64,000 bases of DNA from Shewanella baltica (lineage in GTDB: Bacteria; Pseudomonadota; Gammaproteobacteria; Enterobacterales; Shewanellaceae), in the NCBI RefSeq assembly GCF_900456975.1, contig NZ_UGYM01000002.1:124001-188000 (forward strand), given 5' to 3'. Positions 44,993 through 53,518 of the stretch are shown in pieces (within the stretch, counting starts at the first letter, position 1; the number at the start of each line of letters is the position of its first letter). Made by a program: the position numbers and the translations under genes. Below the pieces are notes generated by a model. That model did no database searches. It was not told the origin of the DNA and worked only from the letters and a program-made list of their open reading frames with translations.

Positions 44993-47107
44993 ATGTCGGA
45001 CCGTCTTATTCCCGCGCTGTTACTGTCTACTTCAGTACTGACGGGGCTAACTGCTTGCAGTGATAACACCACAGAAAACACCGTTAAAACCAGCGAAAGC
45101 GCACCTAAAAGCCAAGACGTTGCCGCTCAAATGCCGGTAGGTATTAATGTGGCGGCTATGTCGCCAACGGTAAAACCGGGGGATGATTTTTATACCTACG
45201 CCAATGGCGAATGGATGAAAACGACGATGATCCCTGCCGATCGCTCCAGCACTGGCGCTTTCCTCGTTGCTTTTGAAGCGACCGAAAAGCATAAAACCAG
45301 TTTGATTGCCGAACTGGTGAAAGCGCAGCATGCTGCGGGTAGCGACGAAGCGCGTATCGCCGATTTTTACAAGGCTTACACAGATACTGCCGCCATTGAT
45401 GCCGCTGGAATGAAACCTGCCGAGGCGGATATCGCCCGTTATGAGGCCATTGCGAGCAAGCAAGATTTATCCGCAGTATTAGGTGAAAACCTGCGCGCCG
45501 ATGTTGACCCTCTCAACGCGACCGATTTCCATACCGAAAACCTGTTTGGGATCTTCGTAACTCAAGGTTTAGCCACGCCGGGCGAAGTTTTGCCTTACTT
45601 TTTGCAGGGCGGTTTAGGCTTACCTGAGCGCGAATATTACCTGTCTGCCGATCCTAAAATGGCCGACATTCGCAGCGCTTACCGTGCTTATATTGAAACC
45701 TTGCTCAAAGATGCGGGCGTGAGCGATGCCGCTGCCCGTGCCGATCGTATTTTTGCCCTTGAGAGCAAGATAGCTGCCGCCCACGCTAGCCGTGAAGATA
45801 GTGAAGATTTCGCTAAATCTTCGGGCGTGTGGAGCCGTGCTGACTTTGATGCTAAAGCACCGGGCATCGATTGGACTGCCTTCCTCGCGGCGGCACAATT
45901 GGGCAATCAGCCAAAATTTGCAGCTTACCATGCGACGGCGATTACGGGACTTTCTGCGCTGGTGGCCTCTGAGCCTTTAGAAGCCTGGAAAGATTGGCTC
46001 GTGTTCCACCAGATCAACAGTCACGCCGATGTGTTGCCAACGACCATAGACAATGCTTCGTTTGCCTTTAACGGCACTAAGCTTTCTGGTACGCCAGAAC
46101 AGCGCGGCCGCGATAAACGTGCTTTAGCGGCACTCGATCAATACCTAGGTGATGCCGTAGGCCATGCCTATGCCGAGCAATATTTCCCTGCTTCGGCCAA
46201 GGCTGAAGTCAGCACTATGGTGGATAACATAGTGGCTGCTTTTGGTCAGCGAGTGGAAAAACTCGATTGGATGGACCCTTCCACTAAGAAAGAAGCCTTA
46301 GCGAAAGTGGCGACTATGGCAGTGGGCGTGGGTTATCCCGACAAATGGCGCAACTACGACAGCTATGCTGTGACGGCGACCAATGCCTACGCGAATGCCA
46401 TCAATGGTGAAAAAGTAGAGTACAGCCATCAACTCGCCAAGATTGGCAAACCAATGGATAAAGGCGAGTGGTGGATGACGCCGCAAGTGGTGAATGCGGT
46501 GAACCTGCCCGTGCAAAATGCGCTTAACTTCCCTGCGGGTATTTTACAGCCACCATTCTTCGATGCTAAGGCCGATGCCGCCTACAACTATGGTGCGATT
46601 GGTGCTGTGATTGGCCATGAAATCAGCCATAGCTTTGATAACAATGGTGCGGCATTTGACTCGACTGGCGCTATGCGTAACTGGTGGACGCCAGCTGACT
46701 TTGCTCAATTTGCTAAGCAAGGTGATGCGTTAGCAGGGCAGTTTGATACCTATGCACCTTTCCCTGATTTACACGTGAATGGCAAGCTGACCTTAGGTGA
46801 AAACATTGCCGATGTGGCGGGTTTAGCCGCGGCACTTGATGCGTACCATGCCTCGCTTAAGGGTAAAGAAGCCCCAGTGATTGAAGGCTTTACGGGCGAT
46901 CAACGCTTCTTTATCGGCTTTGCGCAAACCTGGGCCACTAAGATGCGTGATGAAGCGCTGCGGGCTCGGGTGGCAACCGATGGCCATGCACCCGGCATGT
47001 ACCGCGCGCTGACAGTGCGTAACTTAGATGCTTGGTATAGCGCATTCGATGTTAAGCCTGGCGACAAGCTGTATTTAGCGCCAGAAGATCGCGTTAAGAT
47101 CTGGTAA
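44993..47107 (+). CDS. pepO: M13 (neprilysin-like) endopeptidase PepO lipoprotein
   Basis: 704 residues. A lipoprotein signal (LTGLTACS, Cys22) precedes an M13 peptidase of the PepO/neprilysin type. The N-terminal half is the lobe with PGDDFYTYANGEWMKTTMIPAD; the catalytic domain has NALNFPAGILQPPFF, the zinc site VIGHEISHSFD (HEXXH near 540) and the second Glu site LGENIADVAGLAAALDAY. DGHAPGMYRALTVRNLDAWYSAF closes the fold. It degrades peptides in the periplasm or at the outer membrane. Higher GC than the neighbouring sir regulator. Single gene with a very strong terminator. Confidence 0.94.
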   Translation: MSDRLIPALLLSTSVLTGLTACSDNTTENTVKTSESAPKSQDVAAQMPVGINVAAMSPTVKPGDDFYTYANGEWMKTTMIPADRSSTGAFLVAFEATEKHKTSLIAELVKAQHAAGSDEARIADFYKAYTDTAAIDAAGMKPAEADIARYEAIASKQDLSAVLGENLRADVDPLNATDFHTENLFGIFVTQGLATPGEVLPYFLQGGLGLPEREYYLSADPKMADIRSAYRAYIETLLKDAGVSDAAARADRIFALESKIAAAHASREDSEDFAKSSGVWSRADFDAKAPGIDWTAFLAAAQLGNQPKFAAYHATAITGLSALVASEPLEAWKDWLVFHQINSHADVLPTTIDNASFAFNGTKLSGTPEQRGRDKRALAALDQYLGDAVGHAYAEQYFPASAKAEVSTMVDNIVAAFGQRVEKLDWMDPSTKKEALAKVATMAVGVGYPDKWRNYDSYAVTATNAYANAINGEKVEYSHQLAKIGKPMDKGEWWMTPQVVNAVNLPVQNALNFPAGILQPPFFDAKADAAYNYGAIGAVIGHEISHSFDNNGAAFDSTGAMRNWWTPADFAQFAKQGDALAGQFDTYAPFPDLHVNGKLTLGENIADVAGLAAALDAYHASLKGKEAPVIEGFTGDQRFFIGFAQTWATKMRDEALRARVATDGHAPGMYRALTVRNLDAWYSAFDVKPGDKLYLAPEDRVKIW

Positions 47108-47132
47108 GTTTACTGGGTGGATTTGAAAGCAA

Positions 47133-47157
47133 GGGGAACGCTAGCGTTCCCCTTTTT
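47133..47157 (+). terminator. Terminator after pepO
   Basis: Perfect palindrome GGGGAACGCTAGCGTTCCCC followed by TTTTTATT. It ends just before the stop codon of convergent cti. Confidence 0.9.
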
Positions 47158-47158
47158 A

Positions 47159-49552
47159 TTAACGATTTTGCAGGCGGTTATAATCCAGCCAACCACTTTC
47201 TATCGGGTGATTGTCGAAAAAGATCTGATTGAGTTTGTCACTAAAGGCCCAAAAGGTGGGATCGCTACGGCGTACACCCGCAACATCGAGCAGTGCCTCA
47301 TAGTCTTTCTCGGTTTGCATTTGCTCTACCGCCGCCACTATTTTAGGTAAATCTTGTTCTTTCACCAGCCAGAAGGCTTCTGGGTAACTACCTAATAAAC
47401 CATGCACTAAGGTGACATCATCCTTTGCGGGTTCGCGGTTGCTGGCCTCATTAAACAGGCTCGAAATATTACGATGGGCACTATTGCGAACGAAGGTAAA
47501 GACCTCAGCTTTACCCGCTTTTTCGGGCTCGACCATGATCATCGTCAGCTCTGGTAACAGGGTCGCTTGGGTGCCTTTTAATCGACCTAATGCCTGCAAC
47601 AGTGCCTTGCTGTTGGCTTGCAAGTGACTGTTTTCTATTTGATATCTATTCGGCTGTACCTTAGCGACCTTCTGCCCGAGTTTTTGATACAGCTCGCCCT
47701 TGAGGTCATCGCTATAGTAGAGCACGCCCGTGGGCTGATTAAAGGTGTTGATATCCCCCGCGATAAACGCCGTGAGCTGAGTACCAGCCCCTTGATACCA
47801 ATCACTAAATTGTTTGCGCCTTTCCTCCTGCGGTAACAGGGTCAGGAAATTTGATTCCCCTTCCATGCGTAAAAAATCCATGTATAAGCGAGTTAATAGC
47901 TGGTGGCCGTAGTTACCATACACATCGAAACCTGCGACTAGCAAATAGTGGATACGCTCCAATAAGGCGTAATCGATAATCCAAGCGGTTTTGGGCGGCT
48001 CACCAACTAAACCTTTGACCACTGTGGCATTATCGAAGTGGCGAAACACTGTCAGGCTAGCATTATCATTGTTGTCGTCACCATCCCAGAGCCCGTCGAT
48101 AGTGAGGTGTTGGCCGTTTTTAAACTTCTCATTCAAGAACTGATTACGCGCCCGCATGTACTTGCCTTGCTTGGCGGCATATTTCACCCAAGTTACGGCG
48201 AGTGCAGTGCTTTCTTCCTCCGCTGGCATTCGTAGGTTTTCAATCTGGGAATGGTAGAAGGTCCTAAAATCCGTGTCGTCCATATAATCTGGGGTAACAA
48301 AGTACACCCAGAATCTGTCGTTAATCACATTGAGCGCCACCTGACCACGGCACACTGGGCCTTTGATAAAGCCCATAATGGTGTCTTGGGCGCGGTTCAG
48401 CATAAAGCGATAGCGCGCACCGGCAGGAATTTGAATAAAGGCTTCGAAGGGATTGGCCGCAATGCTCGGCTGGTAGCTCGGCAGCTGAGTCACTGAGTAA
48501 TCCGCATCGATAAACCATTGCTGCCAGTCGTGCAGCAAGCCGGTATTTAAGGCATAGGGGATATGAGTTTTATCGACTATGGTCGCCCGATAAGGTCGAA
48601 AACGGTAATAGACACGTTCCACCTTAGGATCGTCGAAGGGGCGGCGGGAGGCGATAATATCCAGCGCTTGCCCCGGCGGCGTCCTCGAACGAACTAACTC
48701 GAAAAACAGAGGCTGGGCGTTTGGCTGATTTAAAGATTCAAAATATAAGTGAAAGGCAAACAAATGCTCGTAGATGTAGCGTGCGCTTAATTGGCTTTTT
48801 AAACTGTCACCGTTTAAGAATTGCTCCCAATGGGTGATTTCCGTTATAAATTCAGGGGCTAGCGATGGTGCGAATGGCAATGGCGCACCTTGTTCGAGCC
48901 AGTGCATCAACACTTGATGTTCATTCGCATTCAGCGCTGGCAAGCCATAGGGCATACCCGCAAACGGTTGGCTTTGCTCGTATTTGTCCATTTCCTCTAG
49001 GCTGGCGCATTGCTGAACACTGTCGAGGCTGAAATCAAAACGCTTATCTAAAATCTTATCTTCAGGCAGGGGATGCATTTGCTTAAGCGTAAGCATTCTG
49101 GCCAATACCGAGGCTTGGGTATTGGCTTCTGGAGTTTGATTGCGCTCGTTTAACATGGGGTAAAACCCGCGTTGACGCCAAGCTTCTGGGGTAAAGGCAT
49201 CGACAAATAAGCGATTGGGCGTGGCGGCGACTAAACGTGTGCCTTGATAGACTTTTTCCTTACTCGCTCCGCGTTCTATGCCTTCGCTTGAGGTCATTTT
49301 GAGCTGGCAGGGAGCATCGTAGCAGGCATGGCACACCACGCAGCGGCTATTGAGGATTGGTTCAACTTCTTTGTGCACAAATTCGGCCTGTTGAACAAAT
49401 TGGTTGTTAAGCTGTGCATTCTCGACGCGCTTTTGAGGTGAGCTAGTGCCAAACAGAGCATTGAAATCGATTTGCGCTACACTGGCACAACCCGTCGCCA
49501 ACAGCACTGTGGCCAATAACAACCTTTTCCATATTCTTTTTATCGCATCCAT
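47159..49552 (-). CDS. cti: Fatty acid cis-trans isomerase
   Basis: 797 residues. A lipoprotein-type signal (LLATGC, Cys22) is followed by one c-type haem motif CVVCH (71-75) and the Cti core, for instance MTSSEGIERGASKEKVYQGTRL, DAFTPEAWRQRGFYPMLNE and MPYGLPALNANEHQVLMHWLEQGAPLPF. Periplasmic Cti converts cis to trans unsaturated fatty acids in membrane phospholipids without ATP, stiffening membranes under solvent or heat stress. Length matches Pseudomonas Cti (about 760-770 aa). Single gene, converging on pepO. Confidence 0.94.
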   Translation of the reverse strand: MDAIKRIWKRLLLATVLLATGCASVAQIDFNALFGTSSPQKRVENAQLNNQFVQQAEFVHKEVEPILNSRCVVCHACYDAPCQLKMTSSEGIERGASKEKVYQGTRLVAATPNRLFVDAFTPEAWRQRGFYPMLNERNQTPEANTQASVLARMLTLKQMHPLPEDKILDKRFDFSLDSVQQCASLEEMDKYEQSQPFAGMPYGLPALNANEHQVLMHWLEQGAPLPFAPSLAPEFITEITHWEQFLNGDSLKSQLSARYIYEHLFAFHLYFESLNQPNAQPLFFELVRSRTPPGQALDIIASRRPFDDPKVERVYYRFRPYRATIVDKTHIPYALNTGLLHDWQQWFIDADYSVTQLPSYQPSIAANPFEAFIQIPAGARYRFMLNRAQDTIMGFIKGPVCRGQVALNVINDRFWVYFVTPDYMDDTDFRTFYHSQIENLRMPAEEESTALAVTWVKYAAKQGKYMRARNQFLNEKFKNGQHLTIDGLWDGDDNNDNASLTVFRHFDNATVVKGLVGEPPKTAWIIDYALLERIHYLLVAGFDVYGNYGHQLLTRLYMDFLRMEGESNFLTLLPQEERRKQFSDWYQGAGTQLTAFIAGDINTFNQPTGVLYYSDDLKGELYQKLGQKVAKVQPNRYQIENSHLQANSKALLQALGRLKGTQATLLPELTMIMVEPEKAGKAEVFTFVRNSAHRNISSLFNEASNREPAKDDVTLVHGLLGSYPEAFWLVKEQDLPKIVAAVEQMQTEKDYEALLDVAGVRRSDPTFWAFSDKLNQIFFDNHPIESGWLDYNRLQNR

Positions 49553-49814
49553 TCAGGACTCCTTTATTTGCCACCTAGCAGAGTTAGCCATTTAGCCCAC
49601 TGATCAGCATCACTTTAGCAGAAAAGTGTGTTGGATCTAAAATTTGCAGCCTGATTTTATCCTCGCTCTCGCTTAACTTATGCCGCAGAGTTTTGGCGAC
49701 ATCCAAGGAACTTAGGTAAGATAGCGACCATAAAAGTGTGCCAGTGATGGCTGTGTTAATCGCTCAAGTCACGGTTGTGGCAATAACAATGTGGCAATAA
49801 CAAAAGGATCAAGT

Positions 49815-50444
49815 ATGACCGCTGATAACCGCTATTTTTACGAACCGAGCAAAGGCCATGGTCTTGCACACGATCCTTTAAATGCAATTGTGGGTCCTCG
49901 ACCGATCGGCTGGATTTCATCACGGAATGCCGAGGGGCAACGCAATCTCGCCCCTTACAGCTTTTTCAATTGTTTCAACTACAAACCGCCCATCATCGGC
50001 TTTGCCAGCACAGGTTGGAAAGACAGTGTGGCCAATATCGTCGAAACAGGGGAGTTTGTGTGGAACCTCACCACTCGCGGCTTAGCCGAGAAAATGAATC
50101 AAACCTCCGCCATGCTGCCACGCGGTCAAGATGAGTTTAGCTTTGCCGGACTCACGGCTAAAGCAGGCACGATTGTTAAGGCCGATTTAGTGGCTGAAAG
50201 CCCAGTGAATTTTGAATGTAAGTTGTCCCAATGTATCCAGTTAACCGCCGCCAATGGCGACAAGATTGATACTTGGTTAGTGTTAGGAGAAGTGGTGGCC
50301 GTGCATATTGCCAATCATTTACTCAATGCCGAGGGGATTTATCAAACTGCACTTGCCGAGCCCGTATTACGTGCCGGCGGCCCATCGGCCTATTATGGGA
50401 TCTCAGAAGATCTGCGTTTCGATTTACATAGACCACAAGTGTAG
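49815..50444 (+). CDS. Flavin reductase-like (split-barrel FMN) protein
   Basis: About 209 residues from ATG 49815 (AAAGGATCAAG ahead). NAIVGPRPIGWISSRNAEGQRNLAPYSFFNCFNYKPPIIGFAS is the FMN-binding signature of the flavin reductase-like/DIM6-NTAB split-barrel family. Members reduce flavin with NAD(P)H or act as small flavoenzymes. The particular substrate is unknown. A repeat element begins about 120 bp downstream, marking the start of an accessory block. Confidence 0.87.
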   Translation: MTADNRYFYEPSKGHGLAHDPLNAIVGPRPIGWISSRNAEGQRNLAPYSFFNCFNYKPPIIGFASTGWKDSVANIVETGEFVWNLTTRGLAEKMNQTSAMLPRGQDEFSFAGLTAKAGTIVKADLVAESPVNFECKLSQCIQLTAANGDKIDTWLVLGEVVAVHIANHLLNAEGIYQTALAEPVLRAGGPSAYYGISEDLRFDLHRPQV

Positions 50445-50564
50445 GGGGCTGCTCAGGCGCCGCAGGGCTGTGGGTTTTTAAACTTCGTTTGAGTTTTTGA
50501 ATTATGAGTTTTGGTATCTCATGGCAGAGTAATACATGACTTAAGCTTTTTTTAAAGAAAAATC

Positions 50565-50830
50565 AACGTCGTGGGGCTTCACCCCACACCCGACCAAGAG
50601 GGGATCAACAGCAATTCCCTCTTGGATCTCCCTTGCCGCCCCTAGCGAAGTTACATGCATTGGTTAGTGGTCTCATACTCCAATAAAAATTGCCTAACGG
50701 CTCAGATGGGACATCCCTGTCCCCCCGAGCCTGCGCCATCATCCATGATGTCGCCACGGCATTTTTATCTGCGTATTTCGACAACTTCGCAGTGGGAGGT
50801 GAACTCCTGCTATTTCGGGGTTAGCTATTA
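50565..50830 (+). repeat. Multi-hairpin dispersed repeat, copy 2
   Basis: Same layout and strand as copy 1. Hairpin 1 is GTGGGG-CTTCA-CCCCAC and hairpin 2 is CCAAGAGGG ... CCCTCTTGG (different stem, still paired). The shared centre CGCCCCTAGCGAAGTTACATGCATT follows, then hairpin 3 CATCAT-CC-ATGATG (50737-50750) and the shared end CAACTTCGCAGTGGGAGGTGAAC. It forms the left flank of the cassette block and is inverted relative to the copy at 52815-53110. The 240 bp after it (to 51068) is AT-rich and shows no gene. Confidence 0.8.
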
Positions 50831-51068
50831 ATCTCAAAACAGTACAGCTGGTCCAAAAACTTCTGCTAGTTCAATTTTTATATCTAGTCTTAATGCTCGA
50901 TTGGTTACGAACAATACTCAAAATAAAATAAGCAGATATCATTCATATGCTCACTTTCTACCTAAAATGATTTTTGCTATTGTGTAAATTAAAATTTAAA
51001 TCAGTGGGTTATTCGTAATTTTATCAAGTGGTCGGGGGTGAGTTTATGCGCATTCGCATGATACAAAT

Positions 51069-51075
51069 GTTAGGC
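51069..51075 (+). other. Integron-type R' core site (GTTAGGC)
   Basis: GTTAGGC fits the attC/attI consensus GTTRRRY and lies 15 bp before the ATG of the first cassette gene, the usual distance. A small hairpin (ATGCG-CATT-CGCAT) stands just upstream. No matching R'' half (GCCTAAC) was found upstream, so the preceding attC or attI is either diverged or truncated. Confidence 0.5.
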
Positions 51076-51089
51076 ATTAAGGGGAGTAA

Positions 51090-51683
51090 ATGACTGCATA
51101 TACCCTTCACGCTTGTGACAACGCTTCAAATATGTGTGGCTCCTCCGACCGCCTGTTTCAGGAGGTAACAGACATTCCTATTTGTTCCGTATGTGGTTAT
51201 AAGACCGATCTCTACTTTGTTAATCCATCATTTTGCGTCAAAAGAAGGGTATACGACTTATCTTCAACCTATGACGGTTACTATGTGGCATCACTGAAGT
51301 TCAAGGAGGCATGTCAACGGCTACAACTGAAGGGATTTGAATTTATTGCCCTTCCATCAGACCCTGAATTCTTTGTTATAAAGCCAACATCGCTAACATC
51401 GTTTGACTCTGTAGCAAGGAAAACAAGATTTGAATCCTTTTGTGTCGAGTGTGGTTTCCATAAGGCCGTCGCAGGTGCAACGCCCGCATTTCTCTTGAAG
51501 GAACCAGAATCTGACCTATCGGCTACTGATGTTGTTTTCGGCTCTGGTAATAGCCGTAGTCGAATGCTCATCGTGACAGAGAGCGCAAAGATGTTGCTCA
51601 TTGCAGAGAAGTTAACAGGACTCGAATTCGAGGCAATCACGTATAATTTGTTCAAGCCGACGCCAAAAAACGGCGTGGCTTAG
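51090..51683 (+). CDS. Double-CXXCG protein in an integron cassette
   Basis: 197 residues, no signal peptide or membrane segment. Two zinc-knuckle-like CXXCG motifs (32-36 CSVCG and 118-122 CVECG) suggest metal binding. The segment SRMLIVTESAKMLLIAEKLTGLEFEAI resembles a common end of double-CXXCG/SitI-like immunity proteins, where such proteins neutralise contact-dependent toxins. That link is by general pattern only. The gene begins 15 bp after a GTTAGGC site with AGGGGAG ahead of the ATG. Its stop codon lies inside the attC site at 51641-51697, as expected for a compact cassette. Confidence 0.75.
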   Translation: MTAYTLHACDNASNMCGSSDRLFQEVTDIPICSVCGYKTDLYFVNPSFCVKRRVYDLSSTYDGYYVASLKFKEACQRLQLKGFEFIALPSDPEFFVIKPTSLTSFDSVARKTRFESFCVECGFHKAVAGATPAFLLKEPESDLSATDVVFGSGNSRSRMLIVTESAKMLLIAEKLTGLEFEAITYNLFKPTPKNGVA

Positions 51684-51697
51684 TTCAAACGTTATAA
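51641..51697 (+). other. Integron attC recombination site (57 bp)
   Basis: Left part GTATAATTTGTTCAAGCC and right part GGCTTAGTTCAAACGTTATAA are imperfect inverted repeats around a central stem GACGCC-AAAAAA-GGCGT type. This closely follows the short attC sites of the aadA class (TTCAAGCCGACGCC ... GGCTTAACTCAAGCGTTAG). The R' core is GTTATAA at 51691-51697. It joins two cassette genes. No integrase gene is in the window. Confidence 0.8.
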
Positions 51698-51710
51698 CGT
51701 AGGAGGAAAT

Positions 51711-52613
51711 ATGAGGTATCCAGCATTTGAGGAAATTAATTACGAGACTGCAAATGAGCTTTGGGAAGCTTTAAGCCCAACTAAGTCTTTCTTCAAAGAA
51801 CCTTATAAACTTATATATCGTGGGCAAGCTGATGCTGAGTGGGGTTTGATTCCATCGTTGTTACGAAATAAAACGTCAAATCCACTTTTGAAGTTTATGG
51901 GACGACCAAGTAGGGCTGACGAGCTAGTGTTTACTGAGGTTCGTTTGCTCGAGGAGTTTGCAAGTTATTGTGACAATGTTGGTATTCGCATCCCTAATGA
52001 TTCTATGAAGTTCCGTACAGATGTCTTGAATTCTCAAGTTCAGGACAAATACTATATTCGACCTGAACTCTGGCCGAATCCAGAACTTGTTGAATTAATG
52101 GCCTTAGCACAGCACCATGGAGTGCCTACTCGGTTACTTGATTGGACGAGGCAGCCATATGTGGCTGTATATTTTGCAGTTTCTAGTGCTATGGCTAACC
52201 ACAAAAACTGGAACCTTGACACTAAACTTACTATTTGGGTTTTAAATACAGAGCTAGTTAACTTATACAAAAATGTAAATATTGTTCAAGTGCCAGGTAG
52301 TACGTCACATCATGTATCAGCTCAGTCTGGCCTATTTACAGTTCATCCGCATTCTGGCTATCGAAACGAGGAATTTGAAGTCGAAGGCCTTGAGCATGGG
52401 TTTTCTTCATTGCCAAACTCACCATTATTAAAGTTGACACTTTCTGTCGACGAAGCTCTTAATTTGTATTACCTCTGTTTAAAAGCAGGAATTAACGGTG
52501 CAACAATCTACCCTAGTGCTGATGGTGCAGGTAAAGCAGTACAGGATTCAATAAACTCATGGACAATCGATAAGATGGATAAGAACAGAAAAGAAGTGGG
52601 CACTCAGCATTAA
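51711..52613 (+). CDS. FRG-domain protein, second cassette
   Basis: 300 residues, soluble. The FRG domain is recognised by YRGQADAEWGLIPSLLR (36-52) and QHHGVPTRLLDWTRQPYVAVYFA (134-156). The remainder includes ISAQSGLFTVHP-like HHVSAQSGLFTVHPHSGY. FRG proteins, named for their Phe/Arg/Gly motif, are common next to phage-defence and toxin systems and in mobile DNA; the enzymatic role is not settled. It starts 13 bp after the attC core with GGAGGAAAT as ribosome site. No attC follows; a repeat element begins about 19 bp past the stop. Confidence 0.85.
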   Translation: MRYPAFEEINYETANELWEALSPTKSFFKEPYKLIYRGQADAEWGLIPSLLRNKTSNPLLKFMGRPSRADELVFTEVRLLEEFASYCDNVGIRIPNDSMKFRTDVLNSQVQDKYYIRPELWPNPELVELMALAQHHGVPTRLLDWTRQPYVAVYFAVSSAMANHKNWNLDTKLTIWVLNTELVNLYKNVNIVQVPGSTSHHVSAQSGLFTVHPHSGYRNEEFEVEGLEHGFSSLPNSPLLKLTLSVDEALNLYYLCLKAGINGATIYPSADGAGKAVQDSINSWTIDKMDKNRKEVGTQH

Positions 52614-52631
52614 TTGCGCGGTCAGTAATGG

Positions 52632-52806
52632 TAGGACAGGCAAAACTCTTTTGGGATAAACAGCCGACACCGAGATTACAGTAGTTCACCTCCCCCTGCG
52701 AAGTTGCTGAAGAGTGTTGAAGAAATCGCGTGAGCTTGGCATGGATGCCAAGCTAGCTTTCGGATTCTTTATTTAATTAATCGGGATGTACCATCGGAAG
52801 CGTTAG
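52632..52806 (-). repeat. Partial copy of multi-hairpin repeat (copy 4)
   Basis: Contains the right-end part of the element: TAGGACAGGCAAA ... CAGCCGACACCGAGATTACAGT, TTCACCTCCCCCTGCGAAGTTGCTGAAG, the hairpin GCTTGGCAT-GG-ATGCCAAGC (52734-52753), then CCATCGGAAGCGTTAG. The same stretch repeats 183 bp later inside the longer copy, so two units stand in tandem. It lacks hairpins 1 and 2. Confidence 0.75.
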
Positions 52807-52814
52807 AAAAAAGA

Positions 52815-53110
52815 TAGGACAGGCAAACCTCTTTTGGGATAAACAGCCGACACCGAGATTACAGTTGTTCACCTCCCCCTGCGAAGTTGCTGAAGGGCGT
52901 TGAAGAAAATAGCGTGACGCAGACAGGACGTCTGCGTAGCTTTCGGGGGGAAGGGACGCCCCATCGGAAGCGTTAGCCATTTTCGAGTAAGCACGAAGCC
53001 AGTCACTAATGCATGTAACTTCGCTAGGGGCGTCTTGGAGCATCCAAGGAGGATAGGACGAGCAGTCCTCCTTGGTCGGGTGTGGGGTGAAGCCCCACGA
53101 CTTTGACTTT
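52815..53110 (-). repeat. Multi-hairpin dispersed repeat, copy 3 (inverted)
   Basis: The full-length element on the minus strand. Read in reverse it starts with GTCGTGGGGCTTCACCCC and hairpin 2 CCAAGGAGGA ... TCCTCCTTGG, has the centre CGCCCCTAGCGAAGTTACATGCATT, hairpin 3 with stem ACGCAGAC/GTCTGCGT (52917-52937) and ends in CAACTTCGCAGGGGGAGGTGAAC and the CAGCCGACACC block. With copy 2 it encloses the two cassette genes as an inverted pair. A minus-strand open frame through it is an artefact of the repeat. Confidence 0.8.
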
Positions 53111-53186
53111 GATTTAAAATAACAAACGAAGTTTGGATATGTAGATTTTCTTGACCGTAAGGCCGTATTCAAAGTGAAATACGGCG

Positions 53187-53312
53187 AAAACTGGGGTTTA
53201 TTTTTTGCAGCCCAACTGGCAAACGTTAGCAGCCAAGCTAACAAATTATCGTGTTATTTGATCAATGCGATCGCATCACCGTAATGTGCCGTCCATTACA
53301 CCAATCACTCTC
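53187..53312 (-). pseudogene. Remnant second copy of the fre 3' end
   Basis: About 126 bp closely similar (roughly 80% by eye) and in the same orientation to 54145-54270, which is the end of fre plus its terminator side. On the minus strand GATTGGTGTA, TACGGTGATGCG, ATCAAATAAC and AGCTTGGCTG can be matched. The copy has small insertions and deletions, so its reading frame is broken. The right half of the fre terminator stem (ACTGGGGTTT) is kept; the left half is not. The gap 53313-53518 (AT-rich) shows only the probable promoter of the lipoprotein gene. A hairpin GCCGTATT/AATACGGC lies just left at about 53162-53185. Confidence 0.7.
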
Positions 53313-53518
53313 GAGATATAGTGAAATCATCTCAATCATTATGATTTATTGGTTACGTGTTTGTTAGGTTATTGACTAATGACATTCTCATTGATAATTT
53401 ACCCTACTTAAAAAATCATTGGTAATAATAGGTTACCTAAGTAGTACTTTGTGATGAGCTTAACTAGCTTAATACAATGTGCGGTATGGATAGACAATAA
53501 CTTAATGGATTAAACGCA

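Noticed and set aside
51001..51075. Complete attC upstream of the first cassette
   Set aside because: The GTTAGGC core is present but no matching inverted left part could be found, so only the core is reported.
52614..52640. attC site after the FRG gene
   Set aside because: No inverted pair with a GTTRRRY core is visible; the repeat element begins almost directly after the stop.
52777..53244. 155-residue minus-strand open frame
   Set aside because: It lies entirely over the multi-hairpin repeat and the edge of the fre remnant, with no family resemblance and no ribosome site; it is an artefact of repeat sequence.
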